DNA of 64,000 nt from Ignatzschineria ureiclastica (GTDB lineage Bacteria > Pseudomonadota > Gammaproteobacteria > Cardiobacteriales > Wohlfahrtiimonadaceae), in assembly GCF_003121845.1 (NCBI RefSeq), contig NZ_QEWQ01000001.1:186001-250000 (forward strand), written 5' to 3'. The translations under genes were made by a program, and so were the position numbers. Below, one piece after another: positions 28,406-37,457 of the stretch. A model generated the notes under the pieces. It saw only the letters and a program-made list of their open reading frames with translations. It was not told the origin of the DNA and searched no databases. Position 1 is the first letter of the stretch; each line of letters starts with the position of its first letter.

Positions 28406-29094
28406 TGGAAGATATTATTGCAGAATTACCGGATCTTCTACCGGCTATTTGGCTAACAATAAAACTTACCGTAATTGCCTCTGTTATTGGTTTGCTTTTT
28501 GCCATTCCCTTATCGATCTTTTCACTGTCTAAGAATAAAATGATTCGCTTACCAATTGAAGCATTTAGTTACTTCTTTCGGGGAACACCGCTTTTGGTGC
28601 AAATTTACCTTATCTACTTTGGGCTCGGGCAATTTGAAGCTGTGCGCAATAGTGGTTGGTTATGGGACAATGTCTTAACAGATGCTTACAAATGCGCCTT
28701 AATTGCATTTACACTCAATACATGTGCTTATACTATTGAGATTTTTAAAGGAGCGCTTAAGCATACACCTAAAGGAGAAATTGAAGCAGGGATTGCCTTT
28801 GGGATGAATAAATTCACGCTCTTTAGACGCATTATTTTCCCTTCAGGTTTTAGACGCGCATTACCCGCTTATAGCAATGAAGTAATCTTTATGCTCCATG
28901 GCACCGCGCAGGCATCAGTTCTCACTCTAGTGGATATTCTTGGTTGGGCTCGTAAGGTTTATAGCATTACCTATTCACCTTTTATCCCATTCTTAATTGC
29001 CGCAATCGTCTATCTCATTTTGACTTTTGCATTAGTTGCAATCTTCCGCTATTGTGAACGCCGTTGGCTCTCTTATCTGAAACCCACATTTTAA
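28402..29094 (+). CDS. polar amino-acid ABC transporter permease, HisM-like
   Basis: The product has 230 residues. RGTPLLVQIYLIYFGLGQFE is the classic HisM/ArtM N-terminal motif. The EAA loop IEAGIAFGMNKFTLFRRIIFPSGFRRALP lies near residue 140. It is translationally coupled to its partner (ATGA overlap). Downstream lie two repeat copies with a hairpin terminator between them. Confidence 0.9.
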   Translation: MMEDIIAELPDLLPAIWLTIKLTVIASVIGLLFAIPLSIFSLSKNKMIRLPIEAFSYFFRGTPLLVQIYLIYFGLGQFEAVRNSGWLWDNVLTDAYKCALIAFTLNTCAYTIEIFKGALKHTPKGEIEAGIAFGMNKFTLFRRIIFPSGFRRALPAYSNEVIFMLHGTAQASVLTLVDILGWARKVYSITYSPFIPFLIAAIVYLILTFALVAIFRYCERRWLSYLKPTF

Positions 29095-29129
29095 GGTTTT
29101 GATATTTTAAAAATAGAATGGAAATAAAG

Positions 29130-29303
29130 TATAGTAAATTTGGTTTAAGAAAAATGGTTTGTAAACGGCTATTGTGGGGTTTTAAAAGAACATAAAACTT
29201 GACTCACTAACACTTGCAAGATGCCGGATAGAACAGTTTCCTTGCCTCGATCAGCTGATGCGCCGGCATTTGAATAAACTTCTTTTGAACCGATATTACT
29301 ATA
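29130..29303 (+). repeat. interspersed MITE-like repeat, long form, copy 2
   Basis: This nearly complete copy begins TATAGTAAATTTGGTTTAAG and ends GAACCGATATTACTATA. It includes the long-form segment (GTGGGGTTTTAAAAG ... TGACTCAC) and the core GATGCCGGATAGAAC ... TGATGCGCCGGC. Confidence 0.95.
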
Positions 29304-29308
29304 ATAAC

Positions 29309-29342
29309 AATGCGTATCCCTCAAATGAGATACGCATTTTTT
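29309..29342 (+). terminator. terminator between repeat copies 2 and 3
   Basis: AATGCGTATC pairs with GATACGCATT, then TTTTTT. It presumably ends the glnS-permease transcript and is bracketed by two repeat copies. Confidence 0.85.
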
Positions 29343-29513
29343 ATAGTAAATTTGGTTTAATAAAAATGTTTTTCAACAGATATTGTGGGGGTTAAAAAAA
29401 CATAAAACTTGACTCACCAACACTTGCATGATGCCGGATAGAACAATTTTCTCGTCTCGATCAGTTGATGCGCCGGCATTTGGATAAGCTTATTTTGAAT
29501 CGATATTACTATA
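29342..29513 (+). repeat. interspersed MITE-like repeat, long form, copy 3
   Basis: Same orientation as copy 2, 38 bases further on. Left end TATAGTAAATTTGGTTTAAT and right end GAATCGATATTACTATA. It differs from copy 2 at many single bases, so it is not a fresh duplicate. Confidence 0.95.
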
Positions 29514-29698
29514 TCTCTCCAGCTGACCTGATCATTACTGCCCTATTGGAAGATACTCAATTTGCCGGCACAGGATTATGAAAAGAACAAGATTATTCTC
29601 CCCGGCAATACAATCAATTTTCTTAGTTTTGACATCTCTACCTATTAAGGACTATTAACACACACTGATAGTAAGAGAAGAAAGAGAAGAAAATGGAT

Positions 29699-31435
29699 CT
29701 AACGAGAACTTCTGAGAAGTTGTAGCTCATCTGCGGTCAAAGGCTCATTATTTTGTAATTTCGCCAATACTTTCTTTAACGGAGATTCCCCTTTGGTGAG
29801 TTGTAAAAAGAGATCTTGCAGCTCACTCTCTTGTAAGGACTCATCAATTAAACTCTCCTGCATCGTCAATTGCCGTAGCCAACCATTCCACTGCTCTTCA
29901 TCAAAGAAATGAAGAATCTGTGCAGCATTTTCAAGCGTTGGATACTCCTGAATCGCCATAATCACTTCATATAGACGGTTTTGTTGCAAATCATCACTCT
30001 CTAATAGAAAGTGCAATCCTTGCAGTGATCTTGCTAATGCCGGTTGATTCAGAATAATCACCAAAATCCGTTCGACTAATGTCTGCCCATTATTATAAGC
30101 TTGCCGCGCTCGACTCTCCCCTTGTCGACCGGCACTCACATAGCGATTTAGCAGATTATCTGCAAGACTGGCTCTTCTGCCTAACTCTGCCCGTAAAAAA
30201 TCTCGAAGCGGAATATCTCGCATCGCATTGATCTTTTCGGCGGTCATCTCTAAAAATTGTGAGCGACCTTCAAAGGTATTCATATTCACCTCTTCCTCCA
30301 TTGATTCAAAGAGGAATTGAGATAGCGGCTCTGCATTCTTCACTAATGAGATAAAACCCTCTGTTCCTGATTTTTGCACATAGCTATCAGGATCTTCTCC
30401 ATCCGGTAGAAATAGGAATGAAACTTCTTTACCGGCAGTCAATGCGGGGAATGATTCATTCATCGCTTTATGAGCTGCCGCTCTTCCAGCACGGTCTCCA
30501 TCAAAACAGAAGACAATTCGAGAAGTATAACGAAACAGCAATTCAATCTGACGTTGAGCAATCGCCGTTCCTAAAGTTGCCACGCTATTATTGACGCCAT
30601 AATGCGATAACATTACAACATCCATATAGCCCTCAACGACAATAATCTCCTCATAATCCCGCGCTGATTGCCGTAACTCATAGAGCCCGTATACTTCTTC
30701 GCCTTTTTTGAAGAGCACTGTTTCAGGAGAGTTAAGATACTTCGGCTCCCCTTGATCGAGAATTCGTCCACCAAAGCCAATTGTATCCCCTTTTCGATTA
30801 CGAATGGGAAACATAATCCGATCTCGAAAACGATCATAGCGGCGATGTTGTTCTGACTCACTGAGTAAGCCGCCTTCAAGCATTAATTGCTCAGAGATAT
30901 GATGTTTACTCAATTCAGAAAGCAGTGCATTCCAACTATCAGGCGCATAACCAATGCCATATTTTTTGGCATCATCCCCATTTAAACCTCGTTTTTGTAG
31001 ATACTCAATGGCACGATCATTGTTCTCTTTGCGCAATTGTTGTCGATAGAACGCTTCGCTCATCTTCATCACTTCTAACAAGTTTTTCTGCGCTTCTACT
31101 TTTGCCTCAGAGTAACCCTCTCCCCGCTCATAAGGAATCTCAACGCCTTCAATTTGCGCTAGAACCTCCACCGCTTCCAAAAATTCAAGACGTTCATAAT
31201 TCATTAAAAATGTCAGAACACTACCGCTCGCATTACAACCGAAACAGTAATAAAACTGTTTAGGCTCACTAACGGTAAATGAGGGCGTTTTCTCATCGTG
31301 AAATGGGCAACACGCTTTGTAGTTACTCCCGGCCTTCTTTAAAGGCACACGCTGATTAATCACCGACACAATATCCGCTCTTGCGATCAATGAATCGATA
31401 AAATCTCGTGGAATAAATCCTTTGCCTTTACTCAT
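29699..31435 (-). CDS. dnaG: DNA primase
   Basis: The product has 578 residues. The N-terminal CHC2 zinc finger is formed by Cys43, His46, Cys64 and Cys67. The TOPRIM core includes IIVVEGYMDVVML and FDGDRAGRAA. The C-terminal helicase-binding region follows. It makes RNA primers at the replication fork. I start it at MSKGKGFIP (31435). An upstream ATG at 31522 lies inside a repeat copy and would add 29 unrelated residues. It lies downstream of yqeY, as in many proteobacteria, but rpoD is separated by two genes and rpsU is absent. Confidence 0.96.
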   Translation of the reverse strand: MSKGKGFIPRDFIDSLIARADIVSVINQRVPLKKAGSNYKACCPFHDEKTPSFTVSEPKQFYYCFGCNASGSVLTFLMNYERLEFLEAVEVLAQIEGVEIPYERGEGYSEAKVEAQKNLLEVMKMSEAFYRQQLRKENNDRAIEYLQKRGLNGDDAKKYGIGYAPDSWNALLSELSKHHISEQLMLEGGLLSESEQHRRYDRFRDRIMFPIRNRKGDTIGFGGRILDQGEPKYLNSPETVLFKKGEEVYGLYELRQSARDYEEIIVVEGYMDVVMLSHYGVNNSVATLGTAIAQRQIELLFRYTSRIVFCFDGDRAGRAAAHKAMNESFPALTAGKEVSFLFLPDGEDPDSYVQKSGTEGFISLVKNAEPLSQFLFESMEEEVNMNTFEGRSQFLEMTAEKINAMRDIPLRDFLRAELGRRASLADNLLNRYVSAGRQGESRARQAYNNGQTLVERILVIILNQPALARSLQGLHFLLESDDLQQNRLYEVIMAIQEYPTLENAAQILHFFDEEQWNGWLRQLTMQESLIDESLQESELQDLFLQLTKGESPLKKVLAKLQNNEPLTADELQLLRSSR

Positions 31436-31476
31436 TTTCCCCTCATCTTCGTCCAAAACGGCTCGTATCAATATCT

Positions 31477-31660
31477 TATAGTCATATCGGTTCAAAATAA
31501 GCTTACTCAAATGCCTACGCATCAGCTGATCGAGACGAGAAAACTGTTCTATCCGATATCTTGCAAGTGTTATTTAACATGGTTTGATATGCTTTTAAAA
31601 TCCTGCACTAACTACTTTCAAACTATTTTTCTTAAACCATCTTAAACCCAATTTACTATA
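31477..31660 (-). repeat. interspersed MITE-like repeat, long form, copy 4, inverted
   Basis: This is the only copy clearly in the opposite orientation. On the plus strand it reads TATAGTCATATCGGTTCAAA at the left and ends CCCAATTTACTATA. The inner core is partly decayed (GCCGG motifs changed). It lies 41 bases before the dnaG start. Confidence 0.88.
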
Positions 31661-31837
31661 AATACGGTCATAGATCCTACAAGATCAATCTTACCATACT
31701 GTAAAGCGGTGAAAGATTGCCTGCTGAGTTTTTATCCCCATCGACACCCTATCACCGCTTCTATTATACCGCCATTCACCCATTATGAATGAAGGGCAAC
31801 TTTGTCATATTGCTCAGCGACTACAATACTCAAGATA

Positions 31838-32281
31838 TTAGCCCGCTAAACGTGCTTTAACGATGCCACTGACAGCAGACATATCTGCTCTACCTAATAA
31901 TTGTGGGCGAATAGCACTCATTAATTTACCCATTCCACTCATACCTTCAACCCCTAACTCGGCGATAGCGGCATCAATAATAGCAATCACTTCCTCTTCC
32001 GTTAATTGCGCAGGAAGATAAGGTAAGATGTATTGAAGTTGCTCTTCCTCTTTCTCCACAAGATCATCACGCTCTGCTTTTTTGAACTGATCAATTGATT
32101 CCCGACGTTGATTCACCATACGATTTAAAATCGTCAGATACTCTTCATCTGTCAATTCATCGCCCCGTTTTTGTAATTGTGCTTCTTGAATCTCCGCTAA
32201 AATAGCGCGTAATGTCGTCACTTTTTCACGCTCTTTCGCTTTCATTGCTTCTTTAACATCACTTTGAAGACGTGCTTTCAT
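31838..32281 (-). CDS. yqeY: GatB/YqeY domain protein
   Basis: The 147-residue product matches YqeY over its full length: LRAILAEIQEAQLQKRG, RRESIDQFKKAERDDLVEKEEEQ, and GMSGMGKLMSAIRPQLLGRADMS. YqeY resembles the tRNA-binding tail of GatB but its role is unknown. It lies upstream of dnaG, its usual neighbour in proteobacteria. AAGGATAG precedes the ATG. Confidence 0.9.
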   Translation of the reverse strand: MKARLQSDVKEAMKAKEREKVTTLRAILAEIQEAQLQKRGDELTDEEYLTILNRMVNQRRESIDQFKKAERDDLVEKEEEQLQYILPYLPAQLTEEEVIAIIDAAIAELGVEGMSGMGKLMSAIRPQLLGRADMSAVSGIVKARLAG

Positions 32282-32439
32282 AATTTTCTATCCTTTTGAT
32301 ATGTTGTGATATTCGTGTATTAAATAATACTATATCCATTCTATATGTTTTCTATACTCTTTCTATACTCAACATTATCATTAGAATATAGATTTATAAA
32401 TTTACAGATTAACAGATTTATAGATATAAACTTAATACG

Positions 32440-32472
32440 CTCAATAAAAGAAGGGAGACTCATAGCCTCCCT
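32440..32472 (-). terminator. probable terminator of the secreted-protein gene at 32502
   Basis: On the minus strand GGGAG pairs with CTCCC over a nine-base loop, followed by TTCTTTTATT. The stem is short. Confidence 0.5.
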
Positions 32473-32501
32473 CACTTGATCATTCTATTTTACACTACTT
32501 A

Positions 32502-33980
32502 TTAACCAAATAATGCGGCAATGGCTTCTAAGTCTACAACTTGATCATTCACTAACCAAGTGCCATCCTGATATTGTACATGAATACGAGCTTTACCACC
32601 AACAAACTCAACTAACGGAGTTTCAGCATTGATCAAAGTTGCCATCAATTGGAACTGTTGATATAACTCTCTCATCTCTTTACGCGCACTATCCACATTC
32701 ACATGTTTTCCTGAGGCGATTAAGATATTACTGCCTAATTCAATTACATAGTTTTGATCAACAGAGAGTTCTAAATCGATAGCATCGATATATTGATTTA
32801 CAAATTCAAAGAAAGTTAAACCTGCAAACATCTCATCGACTTCATCAGGATTATTAATAAAGTCTACTTTTGCTAATTGATCAATCAGTTTGCTGCTTGG
32901 TGTAATATTCAAGGCATTTTGAGAACCAAAATCTGCTAACTTCCCATCTAAAGTAATTTTGACGCTACTGCCATCTACAAACACTTTTTGCAGGTAAGCA
33001 TAAGGATTCATTTGATCAGCATTGAGTATATATTCATTACTAAGGGCAAGAAAATCTTGAGATAGAATCTCTTTTGTAACCGGCGCAATGTTAAATCCTA
33101 ATTTAAAATCCCCTAAAGCTACTTCTGTATCAGAAATCGCAGGCTGAAGCTTCAGATCTTTAACAACAAAATGGGTAAAAATACCTGCTCCATCTGCGAC
33201 TTTTTCAACGCCTGAATCATAAGTAAATTGTGCGATATTAAGATGACTAAAACCAGAACGAGTTACTGCTTCCGGCATTACCTCAAGAGCGATACCATTA
33301 AAGATAACTTCTGTCTTCTGATAGAGATCACTAGGCTTAATCACAGAATTAATAGTACTATCATTGACTACGAATGAACGTAGCCCTTTCGCTTCATTTT
33401 TCAGAGTTATCTTACCAATCTGATAAGCGGCATCAAAATTATCAATCACTTTAAAATTATCAGTGAATGTAAATAGTCCTTTCCCTTCCGCGCCAGCAAT
33501 ATGGAAATAACCCATATCTGAAGAGTCAGACTCTAATAAGATTTCAGGATATTGTTGTGTAAACTTATATTGAAGATTTTCCCGATCAATTTGTGTTTGT
33601 TGTGCAATATCTTTAAGCACAAAAACTTCTTCATCACTGTTAGCAATGATCAAATCAGCTTTAGAGATAATCGTCGCAGCCCCTTTACCTTCTGCATAGT
33701 TGGTAAAGACCACTTCTCCATTCTCTGTTGATGTGATATTTGTCTCGTCATCTTGTAATAAAATCGAAGTTGTTGCTTGGAAATTTGCAATATTCTCACT
33801 CGTAGCATCTGCTTCGATAGCTGTATCTATCTCTTTAACAATAAAGCCATAGGACTTATCTAATAACGCTTCCGTTATTGTTTCATAATCTTGGGTAAAC
33901 AATTCGATCGGTGCTGCCACGCTCATCGAGCTAGTTGCTAATAGTAATGGCACCGCATACGCAAGTAGTTTTTTCTTCAT
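32502..33980 (-). CDS. secreted protein of unknown function (possibly DUF945/YdgA-like)
   Basis: The 492-residue product has a clear signal peptide (LLAYAVPLLLATSSMSVAA, cut near SVAA). The mature part is beta-rich, acidic and free of recognisable catalytic motifs, with no Cys. The layout (signal, long repetitive beta region, an ASGKHVNVDSARKEM segment and a C-terminal EFVGGKARIHVQYQDGTWLVNDQ) recalls the YdgA/DUF945 family, which has a similar length. I am unsure of that assignment. It is probably periplasmic. It is flanked by dusA and yqeY on the same strand but has its own terminator. Confidence 0.6.
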   Translation of the reverse strand: MKKKLLAYAVPLLLATSSMSVAAPIELFTQDYETITEALLDKSYGFIVKEIDTAIEADATSENIANFQATTSILLQDDETNITSTENGEVVFTNYAEGKGAATIISKADLIIANSDEEVFVLKDIAQQTQIDRENLQYKFTQQYPEILLESDSSDMGYFHIAGAEGKGLFTFTDNFKVIDNFDAAYQIGKITLKNEAKGLRSFVVNDSTINSVIKPSDLYQKTEVIFNGIALEVMPEAVTRSGFSHLNIAQFTYDSGVEKVADGAGIFTHFVVKDLKLQPAISDTEVALGDFKLGFNIAPVTKEILSQDFLALSNEYILNADQMNPYAYLQKVFVDGSSVKITLDGKLADFGSQNALNITPSSKLIDQLAKVDFINNPDEVDEMFAGLTFFEFVNQYIDAIDLELSVDQNYVIELGSNILIASGKHVNVDSARKEMRELYQQFQLMATLINAETPLVEFVGGKARIHVQYQDGTWLVNDQVVDLEAIAALFG

Positions 33981-34111
33981 TAGATATCCTTAATAGTTAA
34001 TAAGTTAAGTAAGATTCTTTGATTATAGGAGATATTCTAAATAGTAATCAATATAGTTGAGCATATTATCTCATAAAAAGAGTATATTATTGATTCTGTA
34101 ATATATTCGTT

Positions 34112-35119
34112 CTATCTTTCATCTTGCATTCGTTGATAAGCGGTTAATACTGTATCAAAATTCGCCCCATCTTTATGCATATTTTCACTTAAATATCGGC
34201 GCCATAGGCGGCTTTTCGGTACTTCATGAAATAATCCTAGCATATGTCTCACAATATGATTTAACCTTCCACCTTTGTCAATATGCGCTTCAATATAGGG
34301 TTTCATGGCCATAATCACCTCATAGCGACTTTTAATAGAAGTCTCTAGTTCTAATCCTTCTGATTCTTCAATATCCTCGTTAAAAAGAGAATCCACTTGA
34401 ACCAATTGATAAGGATCATGATAAATCGCCCGCCCAAGCATTACACTATCGACTTGTCCGATATACTGTTTCGCCTCTACGACCGAAGGCAAGCCACCAT
34501 TTAAACCTATCTGAAGCGTAGGATAATCTTGTTTCACTTGAAAAACACGTTCATAATTAAGAGGAGGAATATCGCGATTTTCTCTAGGAGAAAGCCCTGA
34601 AAGCCAAGCTTTTCGTGCATGGATAATAAATTGATCACATCCTCTTGCCGCGACTGTTTCAATGAAATGAGTTAAGAACGCATAACTCTCTTCATCATCA
34701 ATCCCGATACGGGTTTTAATGGTGACCGGAATCGAAACAGCCTCTTGCATCGCTTGATAACAATCCGCCACTAAACTTGGCTCTTTCATCAAACAGGCAC
34801 CAAATCGCCCTTTCTGCACTCGATCTGAAGGGCAGCCACAGTTAAGATTAATCTCACTATACCCATAGGATTCCCCAATTTTCGCCGCAATCGCAAGATC
34901 TTTAGGATCAGATCCGCCGAGTTGCAGTGCAACAGGTCCTTCTTCTTCAAAATAGAGATGACGATCTCTATCACCATAAATAATTGCCCCTGTTGTCACC
35001 ATCTCACTATATAAAAGTGCAGTTTTACTCATTGTTCTATAGAAATAACGACAATGTCGATCTGTCCAATCCAACATTGGTGCGACGGAAAATGGGGGCA
35101 TTTTAACCATATTTTTCAT
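34112..35119 (-). CDS. dusA: tRNA-dihydrouridine(20/20a) synthase DusA
   Basis: The 335-residue FMN enzyme has a TIM barrel. [16 protein letters not shown] is the DusA N-terminal signature, and [21 protein letters not shown] carries the catalytic Cys. [17 protein letters not shown] is DusA-specific. It reduces U20 and U20a in tRNA D-loops. The first ATG, six codons before MPPFSVAP, is used; the ribosome site is weak. Confidence 0.95.
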   Translation of the reverse strand: MKNMVKMPPFSVAPMLDWTDRHCRYFYRTMSKTALLYSEMVTTGAIIYGDRDRHLYFEEEGPVALQLGGSDPKDLAIAAKIGESYGYSEINLNCGCPSDRVQKGRFGACLMKEPSLVADCYQAMQEAVSIPVTIKTRIGIDDEESYAFLTHFIETVAARGCDQFIIHARKAWLSGLSPRENRDIPPLNYERVFQVKQDYPTLQIGLNGGLPSVVEAKQYIGQVDSVMLGRAIYHDPYQLVQVDSLFNEDIEESEGLELETSIKSRYEVIMAMKPYIEAHIDKGGRLNHIVRHMLGLFHEVPKSRLWRRYLSENMHKDGANFDTVLTAYQRMQDER

Positions 35120-35209
35120 TTTTTTTACTTTTACATTAATCCCTTACTACAAGGTAAGGATTGTGAGGGTAAGGATTATGAGAGTTACGAGAGGTTGCTA
35201 AATCAATCA

Positions 35210-35276
35210 TATAGTGAATCAGGTTTAAGAAAATGGTTTAAACAGCTATTGTGGGGTTTTAAAAGAACATAAAACC
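35210..35276 (+). repeat. interspersed MITE-like repeat, left-half remnant, copy 5
   Basis: It begins TATAGTGAATCAGGTTTAAG and runs through GTGGGGTTTTAAAAG to ACATAAAACC, then stops. The whole right half, with core and terminal repeat, is missing. Confidence 0.85.
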
Positions 35277-35289
35277 AAAAATAGAGATA

Positions 35290-35331
35290 TAAATAAACCC
35301 CTAGATTTTACAAGATCTTCGGGGTTTATTA
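35290..35331 (-). terminator. terminator after rpoD
   Basis: AATAAACCCC pairs with GGGGTTTATT across a 20-base loop that contains AAGATCTT. The flanks suit termination on the minus strand. Confidence 0.75.
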
Positions 35332-35399
35332 TTGAATCCTTCAATATCATGACCTACTATCGACGAAAGATTCGCAGAGGTAGATCGACTTATTGAACC

Positions 35400-37238
35400 T
35401 TACTCCACATCTAAGAAGCTTTTTAGACTCTCTGAGCGATTAGGATGACGTAACTTACGAAGGGCTTTCGCTTCAATCTGACGAATACGCTCACGGGTTA
35501 CATCAAATTGTTTGCCCACCTCTTCAAGCGTATGATCAGTATTCATATCGATACCAAAACGCATCCGTAATACTTTCGCTTCACGAGCAGTTAATGTATC
35601 TAACACTTCACGAGTCGCTTCATTTAAGCCTTCATCCGTTGCCGATTCCATAGGTGAAATTGCATAGACATCTTCAATGAAATCGCCCAAACTTGAATCT
35701 TCATCATCCCCGACAGGTGTTTCCATAGAAACAGGTTCACGAGCGATTTTAAGCACTCGACGCACGCGCTCTTCCGTTTCACCCATTGCTTCTGCAATCT
35801 CTTCTGGCGTAGCCTCACGACCAAGCTCTTGCAGCAACTGTCTTGAGATACGGTTTAACTTGTTAATTGTCTCAATCATATGCACAGGGATACGAATGGT
35901 CCGAGCCTGATCTGCAATTGAACGAGTAATCGCCTGACGAATCCACCAAGTTGCATAAGTTGAGAACTTATAGCCCCGGCGATATTCAAATTTATCTACC
36001 GCTTTCATCAAACCGATGTTCCCTTCCTGAATCAGATCAAGGAATTGTAGACCACGATTGGTATATTTCTTCGCAATAGAGATTACAAGACGTAAGTTTG
36101 CTTCGATCATCTCCCGCTTAGCTCGGCGTGCTTGCGCTTCACCAATGGAGATTTGACGATTGATCTCTTTAATCTCATAGATGGTAAGATCTGTCTCTTG
36201 TTCGATCTTCGCTAAACGATCCTGGCATTCAAAAATATGTTTCTCATAGGTTTTGAGTTCTTCCACATATTTTGCTTTACGTTTAAAGATGTCTTCGGTA
36301 AAAACAGCTCTATCGGCTTCATTACGGGGAAATACTTTTAAAAACTCTGTGCGTGGCATTTTTGCTTTCGCCACACAGATGTGCATAATTTTACGTTCTA
36401 ACGGACGAATGCGATCAATGGTCTCACGAAGCTTATCATACATCTCTGTTTGGAATTTCGGTGCTAACTGAAACTCCATGAATTTTTCACGTAGACTCGC
36501 TCTAACTTCTTTAATCTTATCCGATTTACTCGTTGCGCCTTCTTTTTCTTTGACTGCATTGAGTTTATCAACGATTGCTTGTAGTTCTGCAATTTTTGTC
36601 GCTAGAATCTCAGGGTCAGGGCCGTTGGCATTATCTTCAACTTCAACAACCGCAACTTCTTCATCCTCATCTTCATTTTTCTCTTCATCTTCGAGATAGA
36701 AGCTAGGATCAATAAACCCTAATACGAGATCAGTAATTCGACCTTCTTCTTTAATCGCCGCATGATAAGAATCGATTAAGTGATAAGTTGCAGGTACGTA
36801 GAGCGCCAATGAGTTCAGAGATGAATGCAATCCTTCTTCAATTCGAATCGCAATCTGTTTCTCTTCTTCTCTTGTTAAAAGATCAACGGTTCCCATCTCC
36901 CGCATATACATACGAACAGGATCTGTCGTTCTACCAATCTCTTCATCATCAATATGCGCGAGAACTTCAGCGGCTTCCTCGACCGCATCATCACTATCGA
37001 GCGACTCACTGAGCATTAAAGTATCTTCATCGGGGGCTTCTTCATGCACCGCGATCCCCATATCTTCAATCATTGCGATGATACTTTCAATCTGCTCTGG
37101 ATCGACCATTCCTTTTGGAAGATGATCATTCACCTCCGTAAAGGTAAGATATCCTTGCTCTTTACCATAAGCGATCAGCTTTTTGATTTGCTCTTTTTTA
37201 AGTTGATCTTGTTTTTTTTGATCTGAATGATTGCTCAT
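35400..37238 (-). CDS. rpoD: RNA polymerase primary sigma factor (sigma70)
   Basis: The product has 612 residues. Region 1.1 is N-terminal ([16 protein letters not shown]), then an acidic stretch, region 1.2 ([16 protein letters not shown]), a non-conserved insert with Glu/Asp-rich [13 protein letters not shown], and region 2 with [20 protein letters not shown]. Region 4.2 has [17 protein letters not shown]. These match E. coli sigma70 at all promoter-contact residues. It follows the RpoS-like gene on the same strand after about 220 bases. Confidence 0.97.
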   Translation of the reverse strand: MSNHSDQKKQDQLKKEQIKKLIAYGKEQGYLTFTEVNDHLPKGMVDPEQIESIIAMIEDMGIAVHEEAPDEDTLMLSESLDSDDAVEEAAEVLAHIDDEEIGRTTDPVRMYMREMGTVDLLTREEEKQIAIRIEEGLHSSLNSLALYVPATYHLIDSYHAAIKEEGRITDLVLGFIDPSFYLEDEEKNEDEDEEVAVVEVEDNANGPDPEILATKIAELQAIVDKLNAVKEKEGATSKSDKIKEVRASLREKFMEFQLAPKFQTEMYDKLRETIDRIRPLERKIMHICVAKAKMPRTEFLKVFPRNEADRAVFTEDIFKRKAKYVEELKTYEKHIFECQDRLAKIEQETDLTIYEIKEINRQISIGEAQARRAKREMIEANLRLVISIAKKYTNRGLQFLDLIQEGNIGLMKAVDKFEYRRGYKFSTYATWWIRQAITRSIADQARTIRIPVHMIETINKLNRISRQLLQELGREATPEEIAEAMGETEERVRRVLKIAREPVSMETPVGDDEDSSLGDFIEDVYAISPMESATDEGLNEATREVLDTLTAREAKVLRMRFGIDMNTDHTLEEVGKQFDVTRERIRQIEAKALRKLRHPNRSESLKSFLDVE

Positions 37239-37356
37239 AATTTAGAATGACATCCTTAATCTAATAAGTTCACGACTATCGTATTATTTTAATCTAAAGC
37301 AGACTATTATAACAGCTTTCCCCTATTTCTGATATAGCAAAGAAAAGAGAAACCCT

Positions 37357-37382
37357 GTGGTGTAATCTATTGACTACACCAT
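37357..37382 (-). terminator. possible terminator of the RpoS-like gene
   Basis: GGTGTA pairs with TACACC over a ten-base loop, followed on the minus strand by a T-rich stretch (TTTCTCTTTTCTTTG) after a short gap. Weak. Confidence 0.35.
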
Positions 37383-37457
37383 TAATGGGGACAACTTTAG
37401 AGGAAAACAACCCTTAGTGTAAGTGATTTCCAACCCAGATCAATATTTCACATAAAA

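Noticed and set aside
31436-31522. N-terminal extension of DnaG by 29 residues
   Set aside because: The added codons lie partly in an interspersed repeat, share nothing with DnaG, and MSKGKGFIP is the normal start region.
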